DNA of 64,000 bases from Acanthosepion pharaonis (taxonomy: Eukaryota > Mollusca > Cephalopoda > Sepiida > Sepiidae): contig CAHIKZ030002633.1 of the NCBI GenBank assembly GCA_903632075.3, positions 1,127,001-1,191,000 of the forward strand. The letters are read 5' to 3'. The notes under the pieces were generated by a model. The model was not told the DNA's origin, did no database searches, and worked only from the letters and a program-made list of their open reading frames with translations. The stretch's first letter is position 1. Each line of letters opens with the position of its first letter. A program made the translations under genes and the position numbers. Positions 40,056 through 51,315 of this stretch are shown piece by piece.

Positions 40056-40332
40056 GAAGTGATGGATTTTTTATTTATTAATCTGACAGATTTTATTACT
40101 TAAATGTTATTTTTAGTGGATACCCATATTTGAGTAGATGCTCTGTTTATTTATTAAAAAGTATATTTATTTATTTTTGTCTACTTGCCTGAATATTTGA
40201 GAAATATTATTAAAAGAAAATATGCTGTACTTTTTATAATAACATTTCTCAGATATTTAGGCTGGTAAATGAAAATAACAAATATATTGTCAAATATGAT
40301 ATGAGCATCCACTAAAAGTAATGTTTAAGTAA

Positions 40333-40335
<3 letters not shown>
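40052..40335. mobile_element. Two opposed partial SINE copies (third family) between TA arrays
   Basis: The left half, read on the minus strand, gives ATCTACTCAAATATGGGTAT, CCACTAAAAATAACATTTAA and GTAATAAAATCTGTCAGATT before (TA)n at 40007-40051. The right half, plus strand, gives TTCTCAGATATTTAGGCTGG and GAGCATCCACTAAAAGTAAT before (TA)n at 40336-40385. The arrangement copies the inverted pair at 30926-31393 but without tRNA heads. Confidence 0.65.
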
Positions 40336-40386
<51 letters not shown>

Positions 40387-40389
40387 GTA

Positions 40390-40592
40390 AGATGAGAACA
40401 AATAGGGTACAATCCCAACGTTCAGAACATTTAATTCTTTTAAGAGCTCAATACAAAGTAGAGCAATATTATTTATTTTAGGGTTTTTACACCGAAAACA
40501 TTGCAAAATCACTACACAATTGCCTGATCAGATGCATTGAAACACAACTGCAACTGTGTAGCAATTTTGACATGTTTTCAGTGTAATATCCT

Positions 40593-40622
<30 letters not shown>
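40390..40622. other. Unassigned DNA with internal inverted similarity, ending in (TA)n
   Basis: GAGCAATATTATTTATTTTA, GGGTTTTTACACCGAAAACA near 40460-40500 and CAGTGTAATATCCTAAAATA near 40577-40596 read as rough inverses. It may be a small foldback. The TA tract is at 40594-40622. Confidence 0.4.
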
Positions 40623-40628
<6 letters not shown>

Positions 40629-41885
40629 CCTTGAATAAGTTCTTGCTGTTTTCCAACAAATGGCATTCCTAGAACTGCATGTGTGTACTTTTAGATGGTA
40701 ACGCATCTATAAGGAAGTACGTTTAAAGCAAGTTTAAATTCAGTGTATGTCATTTCAGTGAAGTGTAAACAACTTTGTTTTTCATAGCGTTAAACATGTC
40801 GGATTTTGATTTTTTGATTTTAAACATGTCCAAAAAAAGTGCATTTGTGGGGAACTTTACTGCACTACTTTATTCAAAAGAAATCTGCAGCTGAAGCGCA
40901 CAGAATTCTTGTTGAAACTTATGGTGATCATGCTCTGTTGGAAACAACATGCAGATGCTTGGATTAGATGCTTCAAAAATAATGATTTTGATGTTGAAGA
41001 TAAAGAATACTGACACACTAAAAAGTTTGAAGATGAAGAATTGGAGGCATTACTTCATGAAGACTCATGTCAGGTGCAAGCTGAACTTGCAGAATCATTA
41101 GGAGTTGATCACACAACAGTTTTGAAATGTTTGGAAGCATTAGGAAGGACTCAAAAGCAAGGACATTGGGTGCCATACAAGTTAAAGCCAAGAGACGTTG
41201 ACCGGCATCTTGTCACATGTGAGCAGCTGTTTCAACAGCAGAAAAGAAAAGGTTTTTTGCATCGTATTGTGATCAGCGAAGAAAAGTGAATACACTACAA
41301 TAACCCTATGTGTAGAAAATTGTGGGGTAAGCCTGGCCATATGTCAACATTGGTGTCAAAGCCAAATATTCATGGTTCCATGCTTCTGCTCTGCATTTGA
41401 TGGGATCAGCTGGGTGTAGTTTGTTATGAGCTTCTCAAACCAACTGAAACCATCATAGGAGAATGCTATCAGCTACAATTGATGTATTTGAGTTGAACAT
41501 TAAAGAAAAACGGCTGCTATACAAGCAGGGACATGACAAAGAGATTTTAAAACATGACAACACTAGGCCACATGTTGCAAAACAAGTGAAACTTACTTGG
41601 AAACACTTAAATGGGAAGTCCTACCCCACCCCACCGTATTCACTAGACATTGTCCCGTCCGATTAATTGTTCCGATTAATAGCACATGGCCTGGCTAAGC
41701 AGCACTTTCATTCTTATAAAGATGCCAAAAAATGGGTTGTGTCGTTTTTCCGACGTGGAATTTAAATACTGTCAGAATGATGGGAAAAAGTAGTGGTTTG
41801 TGATGGACAATACTTTCAGTGACATGTTTCTTACTAATTTTTGTAAATAAAACATTACTTTTCATGAAAAATCAATGAGATCCTA

Positions 41886-41890
<5 letters not shown>
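40623..41890 (+). pseudogene. Mariner transposase (mauritiana-like), degenerate, with TIR remnants
   Basis: Element ends: ATTAGAACCTTGAATAAGTT at 40622 and, inverted, ATTAGGATCTCATTGATT at 41896. Transposase landmarks: ARNSC-like N-terminal text near 40860-40990, then LEALLHEDSCQVQAELAESL, GVDHTTVLKCLEALG (HTH, 41100-41150), FLHRIVISEEK followed by TGA at 41287 where Trp is expected, CRKLWGKPGH, LKHDNTRPHVAKQV (second catalytic Asp, about 41555), PPYSLDIVPSD (third Asp, about 41660) and DAKKWVVSFF. The position of the first catalytic Asp reads Glu (SEEK). Stops and shifts make it inactive. Confidence 0.88.
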
Positions 41891-41917
<27 letters not shown>

Positions 41918-41922
41918 CGCTG

Positions 41923-42655
41923 TGATGGGTAAATTGTTGCCATTTTATAGTTTTAATTTTGTGCATGCACATTGTTTGTTTTTGATCTTGTCAATTTCAC
42001 AGTATAATAGGGTACCATCTGTGAGAAAAAAAGCACCGTGACACAATTTACTCCACCTGAAATTTGGAAATAACATGCTGTACTGCTTGGCATTTGCACT
42101 GGAAGCTCCAATACAAACATTTCAGAGTGTTTTGGTGTCAATCTGAGGACAGTGCAGAGGATTCATAAAGAGTTGGATGAGTCTAATGGTGATTATGAAG
42201 ATATGATAAATCAGAAAACTCATTCTGATCATTCTGTTAAGAAATGGACTCCTGAATTTGTTGGTGAGAGCCTCCGACTCAACACAGAGGCCTACATCAA
42301 AGTCTTGAAAAGATAATGCTACCCTGGGTCAAGAGGGTGGCTGCTGGAAGACCCTATGTCTGACAACAGGACTCTGCACCATGCCACACAAGCAGATGAA
42401 CCCAGTCATGGCTGGTTTCAGACAATTTCTGCAACCACATCACCCCATACATCTGGTCACCTAACTCCCCAAACTGAAAAGTTCCAGGAGATTCCAAAGT
42501 TGGTTGAAGCCAATAGCAATTTTATTGAATAAATTTACTGTTTAGTATTTCGAGATGTTTTTATATAATTTTGGTAAATATATTTGTTAAAATTAGATGT
42601 CAGTGTTATTTTTATTTTTGTGTGATTTAGAAGACAATTTATCTATCGCACCCTG
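41923..42655 (+). mobile_element. Mariner-like (DD37D-type) deletion derivative
   Basis: The TIR CGCTGTGATGGGTAAATTGT (41921-41940) pairs with CAGGGTGCGATAGATAAATT at the right end (inverted, about 42632-42652). The transposase N-terminal part survives near 42105-42270: SECFGVNLRTVQRIHKELDE, KKWTPEFVGE. It jumps directly to C-terminal text, SLRLNTEAYIKVLKR, GRPYV-like and a SGHLTPQTEK-like end, to KLVEANSNFIE at 42530. The middle with the first two catalytic Asp has been deleted. TA arrays lie just outside both ends. Confidence 0.82.
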
Positions 42656-42659
42656 AATA

Positions 42660-42683
42660 TATAAATTACATATATTATATATT

Positions 42684-42721
<38 letters not shown>

Positions 42722-43365
42722 TGGCGGTATACAACAAATGCTGGTTACAATTTTACATAAAAAATGTTAAAGATACAGGGACACTGATCTTTAAATTTTT
42801 GACATCTGTGTATCTACATATGTAATCTTGCCAGCCTCATTACCTCAATGATCAAAAGCAACAGAAAGCTGAATAAGTTCAGCTAGATTGTGCATCTAGA
42901 TATACTGGAGGTTAAAATTTTTAAAATTTAAAGTTAAGCATCCCTATCTCTTTAGCATTTTCTATGCAAAATTGTAACTGCTGTTTATTATATTTTTCTA
43001 TTTCACTCATAAATTTATCTATATAGATCTTTCTCAATCCCTTTGTGTTTATATCTATCTCAATTCATATCTATCTATCTATCTATCTATCTGTATGTCC
43101 TGCTTTGTGCATGTCTATCTCAATTTCTCAAGTCATCTATATCTATCTGTCTGCTTCTACTCAAATATGAGTATCCATCAAAAATAACATTTAAACAAAA
43201 TAAATTAAAAATAAAAATACATTGGATTTAATCCATTTCCTAAAATAAATTGTTTTTGTTTATATTAGAAACATATTGTATATATATGAAACAGAGCAGA
43301 TATAGATGTTTAGAGAACTAACAGAGAGTGTGTGTTCAAAAGCACTATTCAGGTTTTGTTTGACC
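42660..43365. other. Mixed simple sequence and a SINE-body fragment
   Basis: It holds a (TA)n at 42691-42718 and (CTAT)n near 43065-43091. CTTCTACTCAAATATGAGTA, TCCATCAAAAATAACATTTA and an ending TTGGATTTAATCCATTTCC near 43154-43242 match the third SINE family at 43525-43618. Nothing else recognised. Confidence 0.6.
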
Positions 43366-43367
43366 AT

Positions 43368-43622
43368 AAGTCCTACTTGGCCAAGCAGTTAGGCATATCA
43401 GATCCAATGACAGTTCCCCATAGGGGATGCAGATTCAAATCCTGCTGGAAGACAGATATTCGTCTGACAAGATTTCTCAAATTCAGGTTGGTAAATGTAG
43501 TTCGTTAAAAAATACTGCTTAAAAAACAGAGCTTCTACTCAAATATGAGTATCCATAAAAAATAACATCTAAACAAAATAAATTAAAAATAAAAATACAT
43601 TGGATTTAATCCATTTCCTAAA

Positions 43623-43664
<42 letters not shown>
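43368..43664 (+). mobile_element. SINE (third family), near complete, ending in (TG)n
   Basis: The tRNA-like head CCTACTTGGCCAAGCAGTTA (box A) and GCAGATTCAAATCCTGCTGG (box B) is followed by TTCTCAAATTCAGGTTGGTA, CTTCTACTCAAATATGAGTA and ACATTGGATTTAATCC. A TG array lies at 43624-43664. It is the best-preserved example of the family seen as inverted pairs at 30926-31393 and 40052-40335. Confidence 0.72.
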
Positions 43665-43668
<4 letters not shown>

Positions 43669-44230
43669 AAATAAATAATTGATAAAACCATGATTAATCT
43701 GAAGATGTTCTTTCTCTGAATGCAATGATTTAAGTAGGAGTTTTTTTCTATTTTTATCATTCAGTTTACCAGTTATGTGGTGTGTGTTTATCTTTAGTAG
43801 TTCACATTTTCTATATGGTTCACTGAAGATATGTTAGTGTTGTCTACTTATACCAGGGGAGTGCTGAAAAGTTATCAGGCTAACCCCAAGAAGGGATTCC
43901 AGGAGGAATTCAGATTCTAGGAAGTGGGTCAAGCCTAAAACTGTTCAGTACTTCTTTGTATTTTACGGTTCCTAGTTTTCACAAGTGACTTTTTCGGGAT
44001 CTACAACCCCTGGCAAAATCATATTAATCATCACACTAAGAGGATGTTTGCAAAGTTTTTTTTTTATTTTACAGAATATAAAAAAATCACAGATATGACA
44101 CAAAATAATTTTTGTTTAACATTCTAACTTTGTGAAATCTATCTCAAAGAAATGTAATTTAATTATTTAAATTAAACAGTATATTTTTCCAGATCAAGCA
44201 AAGGGAGAAATTATGGAATCATGGAATGCA
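43665..44230. other. Unassigned DNA
   Basis: GGGAGTGCTGAAAAGTTATC at 43858 resembles the start of the mariner terminal unit at 5516-6237 for about 15 bases only. Nothing else recognised. Confidence 0.4.
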
Positions 44231-44234
44231 TTTG

Positions 44235-44515
44235 ATAAACCTTAATAAAATAATGTAACCTTTCTATGCTAACAGTTCCTTCTGTAATACTTCTTGTTTA
44301 TGGAACTCTCTTTCGGATTCTTGCTTTGCAGTCATCTTTGATCTTCAAAAATTTAAATGCAGTCTAAATCATTATCTACTTTCTTCTTGATTTCTCTTCT
44401 TTTATTGTTCTCACTCCTTAATAATGTTTTTCTTTTTCTTATATTTGTTTACACTCAGTAACCTCTTGTGTGTCTTAATGGCTTTATTGCCTTGCTTGGG
44501 GTGAAATCATTAAAA
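44235..44515 (+). pseudogene. LINE 3' end (CTTGCTTGGGGTGAAAT tail)
   Basis: CTATGCTAACAGTTCCTTCT, TTTATGGAACTCTCTTTCGG, TCTTCAAAAATTTAAATGCA, CACTCAGTAACCTCTTGTGT and ATTGCCTTGCTTGGGGTGAA with an A-run end. This copy shows the uninterrupted sequence that is split by the Gypsy element at 18233-21313. The coding remnant is too damaged to translate usefully. Confidence 0.8.
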
Positions 44516-45830
44516 AACAAATTTGCAAAACACCAATTTAATATACTAATTTTAAAACATAGTATCATCAATTCAATTCAGGTTACCAATGTAATGAATT
44601 GCTTCATAATTCTTTGTGATCATCTGAAAAAGATCTTTTTGGTTATTGAATTTCTACTTTTTTACATTTTAGTTAGAAAGAGAATGAGAATTTATATGTG
44701 AGATACAATGAGATCTAGCTGTGATTAGGACACACAAAGTCAAATGGACTAACTGATTTTATCTAAGCCTCAAATGTCTGGTTTATTTGGTTTATTTTGT
44801 TTTACGGCATATCAACCTCAATGGGTTATTTAATGCTGACAAAATTTTTTATTGCTGGTAATATTTTGTTTTGTCAAAAATCTGTTTCTGATAATACTTT
44901 TCCTTCAAAATTGTATTGCTGGTAATAATTTTTTTCAAAAAGTATTGCTGGTAATAGTTAACTATTTGTCCATGGCTGGGACCCTAACAGGTGCTACCAC
45001 CCCAGGTCAGGGTGGACCTGGGAACACCAGCAATTAAGAGGTGGTTCCATCCTCTTCAAAATCTCCTGATCAGAGGCCTTGCTGCTGGACATAGTTTATT
45101 GTCTTACCCAGGATGCAGATGTAGTTTAACATTTTACCCAGTACAACCTGAAATGTCTGGAGCTTTATGACCAACAGTTAAGTCGAGATATAAGATCTTC
45201 AAAGTAGCCATTCACTGTTTGCAAACAGGTAGAAGTAAAATGAAACAAATAAATAAATAAAAATTTTCAAGCTCAAGTGCCACTTGACTGGATGTGAGGT
45301 AATCCTAATTGTGGCTTATATAGTCAGGATGCACAATAGAATAGTCAGTTCCATGCTGCCCAGAATGACAAGCTGCACATGAAGTAGAAATGGGTAGTGG
45401 GCTGGTCGAAAAATCAACAGTCAGAATGAGAAGAGACAGAGATAGAGAGATATCAAGTTAGAGATGGTCAGAGATCATACTGGCGGAATGGTAGATATGG
45501 CTCATCAGTCTGTCATGAGAAAAGACAGAAGTAGCAACAAAGATGGACCAAGTGTCACTTTCTCCATCCCAGACTGTACCAGGTGAATCTATGAATAAAA
45601 GAATCAATATGATGAAAACAGGTTTCATGTTTTCTGGTTCTCACAAAGGTGATATTTTCACCTTTTGCTCCCTTGTGAATGTACAATGGGCCTCTCCCAG
45701 ATTTCATTCACACCAACACAAACAAGAATCAAAACATGATAAGGGTTGATTTGTTCAGTTGCTAAAAAACTGCATGAGGAAAGTTCTATGTTTCCATAAA
45801 CAAGAGATTAAATTTCTTCTTTGTTGTTTT
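44516..45830. other. Mostly unassigned DNA with a possible dispersed repeat
   Basis: TTGCTGGTAATA is repeated three times at 44850-44960. 44728-45270 has partial similarity to 11040-11205 and ends in (AAAT)n. CTCCTGATCAGAGGCCTTGC (45061) has the look of a SINE or LINE end. No gene recognised. Confidence 0.4.
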
Positions 45831-45834
45831 GTCT

Positions 45835-46140
45835 AATTCAGTGAATTTATTTTTTATGCTAAGTCTCAAAAAACACTATATAAAATTCACTATTTTGTAT
45901 CCAAAATGCTGAATGTGTAAAAATTCTTCAACTTTTTAACAAGAACAATCTCAAGTTGATGCTAAAAATTACTGCAAAACATTGTTGGTTTATTTAAAAT
46001 GGAATGATCTATTATGGGATGTCTCTAATTTGTATTTAATTGTTTACCTATATTGCATATGATCCATAGGTTACAATACAATTTGTATTTTATATGAATA
46101 CTACCTTATGAAAACTGAGCCGTAGTAGAATGAGGGAACC
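45835..46140 (-). repeat. Dispersed repeat, inverted copy of 17335-17705
   Basis: AAATTCACTATTTTGTATCC, TCTCAAGTTGATGCTAAAAA, AAATGGAATGATCTATTATG, ATGTCTCTAATTTGTATTTA and TATGAATACTACCTTATG follow in the reverse order and strand of the copy at 17335-17705, with frequent substitutions. Confidence 0.7.
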
Positions 46141-46895
46141 ATGTATCATAGTTTTGGGGAGGAGTGCACGAGACACTTGCTAATCGCTTACTGACAACTG
46201 CTTTTCTAATTAACTGATAAGTGCGCATTTCATCTCCAAATTTGCATGACTGAATGTTAAATCCCCCCACATGACTAACCTACATGGTTAATTTATAATA
46301 GTAATAACAGGTCATGGACTGTGATCAAAAAAAGGGCTTGAATATATCAAAATATTTTGATATTAAACTTAAAGATAATGAAATTAGTCCAAAAGAATCA
46401 TTGTATAATAATAATAAACACTCATGTGAGAAGGCTGGTGGGATACAACAGTTGGAATATTGGGAAAAAAAAACAAGTCTTGTGGACTATGACCAAAAAA
46501 TGTTAAGATAATAAATGCAATAATGATGAAATTGTTCTGAGTGAATCAATGTATAATAGTAAAAAATACACTGATGTCAGAAAATTAGATATTTTCAAAT
46601 ATCTAAAAATGACTTCAAAATATACTGATATATTTAAATGTTTCTCCCAAGATTGTTTACTTACCAATTAACTTCTCTTCAACAAACTTCCAACCAAAAC
46701 TGTTTACCAAGTGACTATATTCAGATTTGGTGCTTATGTACTTTTAAAAAGATAATTCCAATCATAAATATTAAACATAGAGTGAGAAAAACCATGAATA
46801 ACAGAAATGCCATTTTCTAAATCAACCATGTTTGTAAAAAGTCAGAAAAAATACCCTCTTCACAAGCTAACAATGCAAAAAGTAAAATCTTTGTA
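46141..46895. other. Unassigned AT-rich DNA
   Basis: GACTGTGATCAAAAAAAGGG (46318) and GACTATGACCAAAAAATGTT (46487) form a weak direct repeat of about 170 bases (46310-46640). No gene recognised. Confidence 0.45.
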
Positions 46896-46899
46896 TTGA

Positions 46900-47200
46900 G
46901 AAAATAATAAAATACTATTTACACTATTTAAATTGCTCAGACTGTTGTCCTCATCTTTGTTGCTATATTCACAATGTTTCAGCCAGTGTACATTTGGGCC
47001 TTCTTCAGGTGATTGGAATTTTAAACTGAACCCTTTATTTCATCCACCATCTAGATTGTTCTAGTTCCACGTGTCATGCCTCTTCCAGATGTCTCAGTTA
47101 TCTCCCTTTACCTCAGCTTTTCAAGTTTTTGTTCATCACTGCAGTAGTCTGGTATCAAACTCACAACTCATATGTTAGCATAAGTGGAAGCAATAGTAGG
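46900..47200 (-). mobile_element. Single-copy SINE related to the 118 bp array
   Basis: 46925-47035 carries one copy of the array unit (TTGTCCTCATCTTTGTTGC, GGGCCTTCTTCAGGTGATTG, TTTAAACTGAACCCTTTATT). 47036-47200 carries the middle domain (GATTGTTCTAGTTCCACGTG) and a tRNA-like head (minus strand: TTGTGAGTTTGATACCAGAC). On the minus strand the unit also preserves CTGAAGA and CTGAAACATTG. This is the ground state from which the 23-28 kb array grew. Confidence 0.72.
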
Positions 47201-48045
47201 TAGGTATCAGCTATGGATCTGCACAAGCTATAGTGCATAATTACTTAGGGTACTGTAAAGATTGTGCATGTTGGCTGCCCAAAGAAACAAATGGTGCAGA
47301 CATAGCTTCATGAGCAACCTTTTCAGAAAGGCTCATTGAACAATATTAGTGAATCACCAACAGGTGGATTTTGTCAAAAAGTTACATATGCATTTGTTCC
47401 TCCTCTGCGAAAATAGAGATGTATGGAAACTGCCTTTACTATTTGATTTACCCTTGTTCAACATGTGTTCTTTATGTGTTCCCCACTATTGTGTAATTGT
47501 ACTAAACAAAAATCAGCTTAAATATCTCTGAATATGCACATATATATTTTAGCATGGAAAACTTAAGATGGATGCCACAATTGCCAAACTACTAAGGAAG
47601 TGCTTTGGCACTTCTCAAACATTTTCTCCTTTCAAATTAAAATATACAATAAATATACTTAAATTAATGCCAAAATACAACAAATAAACATACAACTCAG
47701 AGAGAACTTACCACTAATTAGCAAATTACTTATAGGACAACACCCTTCAGCAACTACAAAACTGTCCTTTTTAGGACAACAGTCCTCAGTGACTACAAAA
47801 AATTTCAGGACATCACTTTTCAATGACTACCCAAACTATCCTTCTCAGGAGAACACTCTTCTTACCCTCTACATGAACAAACAGAGATATTTTTTGCTTA
47901 GTATACTGTAACCTTATTTTGTTGATGTATTTTCCTTAATGAAAATAAATTTGGCAATATATTTTTTACTCAAGTCTTTGTTTTTGTTTGTTGTTGTCTT
48001 TCATCATTTAATATCATATCTGTTTGCAGGCCAATAAACCACCTG
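47201..48045. other. Unassigned DNA with a degenerate short tandem repeat
   Basis: 47730-47870 has about three loose repeats of AGGACAACA..CTTCAG..ACTACAAAA (about 38-40 bases). No gene recognised. Confidence 0.45.
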
Positions 48046-48049
48046 CAAT

Positions 48050-48680
48050 ACTGTAATGGCAGATCTGTACAAAGATCCAAGAAATCTGAAATTGCTCTTA
48101 TGGAAATTAGTACTAGATTACAGATTGAACTGGATGATTGATTGCTCAATTGGTGATGGTCAATCCATATTATATTTATTACTAAATATCATAATTTTCA
48201 TAAAATTAGTAAATATTAAATACTTCAGATACATCGGTATATGGATCTGTTATAACAAATTTAGTGTAGAAAATAAGGAAATTGTACCTAGAATAGGCTT
48301 CATTAGGTGTAGTTTTGTCCAATACTGTAAGATGTTACAAAACCAAAACATTAACCTAAAAACTCAAGTCATGTACTTAAATAGCCATATCAAATCAAGG
48401 CTTTCATATGGATGTCCGGCATAACACTAAACATGTTCAGAAATATCTAAAATGTCAGCTGTATGCAACCACTTTCTAAGATCAATGTTTAAAAATGGCT
48501 TTGAGTGAACTAAACATATAGATCTTAGTGAGGACTATCCTTCTTTGAACATCATGGATTGGTGCTACATAAACCTAAACAAAGAACTGTACCAAATAAA
48601 ACAGAAACCACATGATATGAGGACTTTCAACAACAGCAGCAACTGAAATGGTTATCACATTTAACTCAACAAGAAATAAT
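48050..48680 (+). pseudogene. LINE reverse transcriptase C-terminal fragment (RTE-like)
   Basis: An open frame (48056-48424) reads YFRYIGIWICYNKFSVENKE, IVPRIGFIRCSFVQYCKMLQ, NQNINLKTQVMYLNSHIKSR and LSYGCPA. The next frames give MSAVCNHFLRSMFKNGFE and DWCYINLNKELYQIKQKPHD. The order 'YLG....S...E I..RI...R..F......L......L.TK...LN..I.S.L.YG.. A W' is the thumb region of RTE/CR1-type LINE RTs. The catalytic palm lies upstream and is missing or unrecognisable. Confidence 0.75.
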
Positions 48681-49215
48681 GACATAATCAAGATGTTGAC
48701 AATCCACACTAACTTGAGAAAACTATTTTGCTGAAAAATTGTTTAAATAGAAATATTTCATAAATCTCAACTAAAAGTAACACTGGTTGTTTAGTTAATG
48801 AATGCTGAAACTTTACTGATAACAAAACAGTTAATATTGCTATTACTATTAATTTGGGAGTACATTAATAAAAATCACTTTGTGAAGTATGCAGCTGTCT
48901 TTTGGGAAAATATGAAGATAATTTTCCTCCTATAAGTTGCAAGATGAACTTGTTCTTCAGATTTGTAAATTCTGTTGAAATTATGGAGGTTGTGACTTTA
49001 AAGAAGGATTGCAGATTGAATTATTAATAAATAAGACATCATGGTGAACAGTCATGTAGAAGCAAGTGAGTCAGAGTGGCTTGCATCTGATGCAAAGGAA
49101 AATAAATGTCTTACCTCAACATGCAGCACATGGTATCAGCATTTTGTTCCTTGAAAATGGCATTAATTTCAAGTCAGACTGTTCCAACAGTGTGCTGTAA
49201 CAGGGGTTTTTTGTA
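48681..49215. other. Unassigned DNA
   Basis: Nothing recognised. AT-rich with no long open frame. Confidence 0.45.
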
Positions 49216-49219
49216 CAGC

Positions 49220-49460
49220 TTGGCATGGTTCAACCAATAGCAAGTCATATGCTGATTGGTTGGACTGGAGGAGGCTATTTGCCTAGGTAACTGAGAACAA
49301 AAGAAAAGAATGCTGATTGGTTAGTCGACTGTGGTGTTGGCTTGACAAAAGAGGGCTGAAGCAGTGAGTTGGGAGGGCAGTTTTACATTTGTGAAGTGTG
49401 CAGAATGCAAGAACAGCAGATTGAACAAGCGGCATCTTGTATTGTATAAATGACGTCCAA
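49220..49460 (+). promoter_or_regulatory. Possible promoter or LTR: three CCAAT boxes and a TATA-like site
   Basis: CAACCAATAG (49230), GCTGATTGGTTGG (49251) and GCTGATTGGTTAG (49311) are CCAAT-box motifs on both strands within 100 bases. TTGTATAAATGACG follows near 49441. The segment is richer in GC than its surroundings. No coding sequence follows. LTRs often look like this, but no TG...CA ends with target duplication were found. Confidence 0.3.
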
Positions 49461-49629
49461 AGAATAGAGACCCATTTAACTACAGACATATACCTGATCA
49501 AGGCTGGAGAATGCATAACTGAAAATGTAGTGTTGTATAATGATGAGGATTTTAATCCAAATGGATTATAAAATAATGACAAGATGTCACACAACTAATG
49601 GAGACAGTAACACATGAAATGTAACATAG

Positions 49630-49755
49630 TAATCAATACAGTCTGGGCTATTCTGTTACATTCTATTTCACACTAATGCCCTTGGAAAAGGTATGAATCT
49701 GTCTCTTCTCATCCCACCACAACCTTGGATGGCAGCCAGTCTAAAATTCTGAATT
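49630..49755 (+). mobile_element. SINE body fragment
   Basis: CTAATGCCCTTGGAAAAGGT, ATGAATCTGTCTCTTCTCAT and CCTTGGATGGCAGCCAGTCT match the SINE at 39176-39406. The tRNA head is not recognisable. Confidence 0.62.
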
Positions 49756-50185
49756 AAAATGGGGGAGAAGATAATATCTTTTCCAAGAATGCAAGGCAAT
49801 TCACAGATAATAAAGAAAAAGAATCTGTATAGAGTCATGACCATTGAGATATAGGCAATTTTCCATTTAAATAACAAAAGGAGATCATTCAGAGGTAGAT
49901 TTTAGGCTGAACACTGTGAAGGGCAGTTAATAACTATATCACATTGCAACCAATGACTGTAGTCATATGATCAACTCCTGAATTAAAAGTAATATGCAAT
50001 AACTGCTGAGTAAACATTAACATATATACGGTAGATATAGTTACTCTAGGACTAATAAGACAATTTCCTTAGGACTGGCTGCTTCAAAACTGTGCAATTT
50101 ACTAACATTTTGGGGATGATTTCTGACCTTTGTGATTAAAACTGTTGTTAAAAACTTAACATTAGAAATACCTATTTTCTTGTGT
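49756..50185. other. Unassigned DNA
   Basis: No gene or repeat recognised. Confidence 0.45.
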
Positions 50186-50188
50186 TTC

Positions 50189-50314
50189 AAAAGAAATCCC
50201 AAGAATATTTTTTCTCTTATGTTTGTGTAATCAGTAGTAATCTTACTGAAGAAAGAAATCCCAAGAATATTTTTTCTCTTGTGTTTGTGCAATCAGCAGC
50301 AATTTTATTGAAGA
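50189..50314. repeat. Two-copy tandem duplication of about 63 bp
   Basis: AAGAAATCCCAAGAATATTT, TTTCTCTT(A/G)TGTTTGTG and AATCAG.AG.AAT are present twice in tandem, with about six differences. An open minus-strand frame crosses both copies but has no domain. Confidence 0.85.
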
Positions 50315-50940
50315 ACATTTCACCTGGAGCATAGGGAATTCATTATTTGATAAATCAGAACACAGTTTGGAGTGATCTGTTTTGATTGCCAGTTAAAATC
50401 CAATAGCAGTGATTCAGACAAGGATCAGTAGCCAAAATTTTAGCTGATCAAAATATCACTCCTGCCACTGATGACCAGGAAGATAATCTTTGATGTAACA
50501 ATGCCTAATAGACAGTGATGAGGATGAAATTGTTATACTAACAGAGCCAGTTTGAGGAGAATCAGTCTATTTGTTGGAATGATGTTTAGATTAGAAAAGA
50601 TAATTTTTTTTCATTTGGTCAACTGGTGATTTTGCTACCTGTTATCTGTTTAAAATACAACACAATAATTGATCGGGGATGGAAATTGTTTAGACATGTG
50701 ACATATTTTCCAGTCTTGTTAACTCCAGTCTCACATACTTGTTTCTCATTCCTTGTCTGGTCAGATATTCCAAGTTCAATCTAAGAAGAATTTGTGGATG
50801 GGTGAGGGGGTGAAAATTTGACTTTATAAAAATATTCAACTCGTCCAGAAGGAAACAAGAAATGAAAAGAAAAAAAAAACAGATAAAGTACAAATACAAC
50901 ATTTTTATATTTCAGAAATTGTTTTACAAAAATTGTTTCT
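50315..50940. other. Unassigned DNA
   Basis: Translation of 50330-50600 gives broken text with no domain I can name. It may be an old transposase, but I cannot support a family. Confidence 0.4.
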
Positions 50941-50950
50941 TTATTTTTAG

Positions 50951-51101
50951 TCCAGTTTCTTCTTGTGAAGACAGATTTCATACAACAGGCAATAGACTAA
51001 ACACCGGAAGATTTCTTACTTCCTTTAACTGTTACAGCCATCTTCTACTCAAACTCCATGTAGACTGCCTACTTGATACATTGTTCTTTTATTTATACTT
51101 G
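50951..51101 (+). other. Exon-like stretch with good splice sites (weak)
   Basis: A pyrimidine-rich TTGTTTCTTTATTTTTAG acceptor precedes 50951, and the stretch ends CTTG|GTAAGT, a strong donor consensus. All 151 bases are open in one frame: SSCEDRFHTTGNRLNTG, RFLTSFNCYSHLLLKLHVDC, LLDTLFFYLYL. The peptide is not recognised. It could be an exon of a host gene or long noncoding RNA, or chance. Confidence 0.25.
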
Positions 51102-51281
51102 GTAAGTGGACATAGTAATAAACACAAAATGTGCACAAATATTTAACCGAAAAATGTCCGGCTCTATTTGGGAGTGTGTTACTTAAAAAGTATAACATTT
51201 CTAATAAATTAATAACTATACATTCAACTTTGCAGATTAATAATTTGATATTTGTTTTAAATTTGTAACTTATTTTTCTTC

Positions 51282-51315
51282 ATAAATTATGAGTTAATTA
51301 TAACTCATAATTTAT
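51282..51315. repeat. Perfect palindrome with 15 bp arms
   Basis: ATAAATTATGAGTTA (51282-51296) is followed by ATTA and its exact reverse complement (51301-51315). There is no obvious element around it. It could form a hairpin in RNA or DNA. Confidence 0.85.

Noticed and set aside
43858..43890. GGGAGTGCTGAAAAGTTATC as a terminal repeat of another mariner
   Set aside because: The match to the 119 bp unit is only about 15 bases and no partner end or transposase text lies nearby.
45543..45749. Frame MDQVSLSPSQTVPGESMN as a gene fragment
   Set aside because: No recognisable domain, no splice signals at its ends and no conserved context. It could be part of an unnamed repeat.
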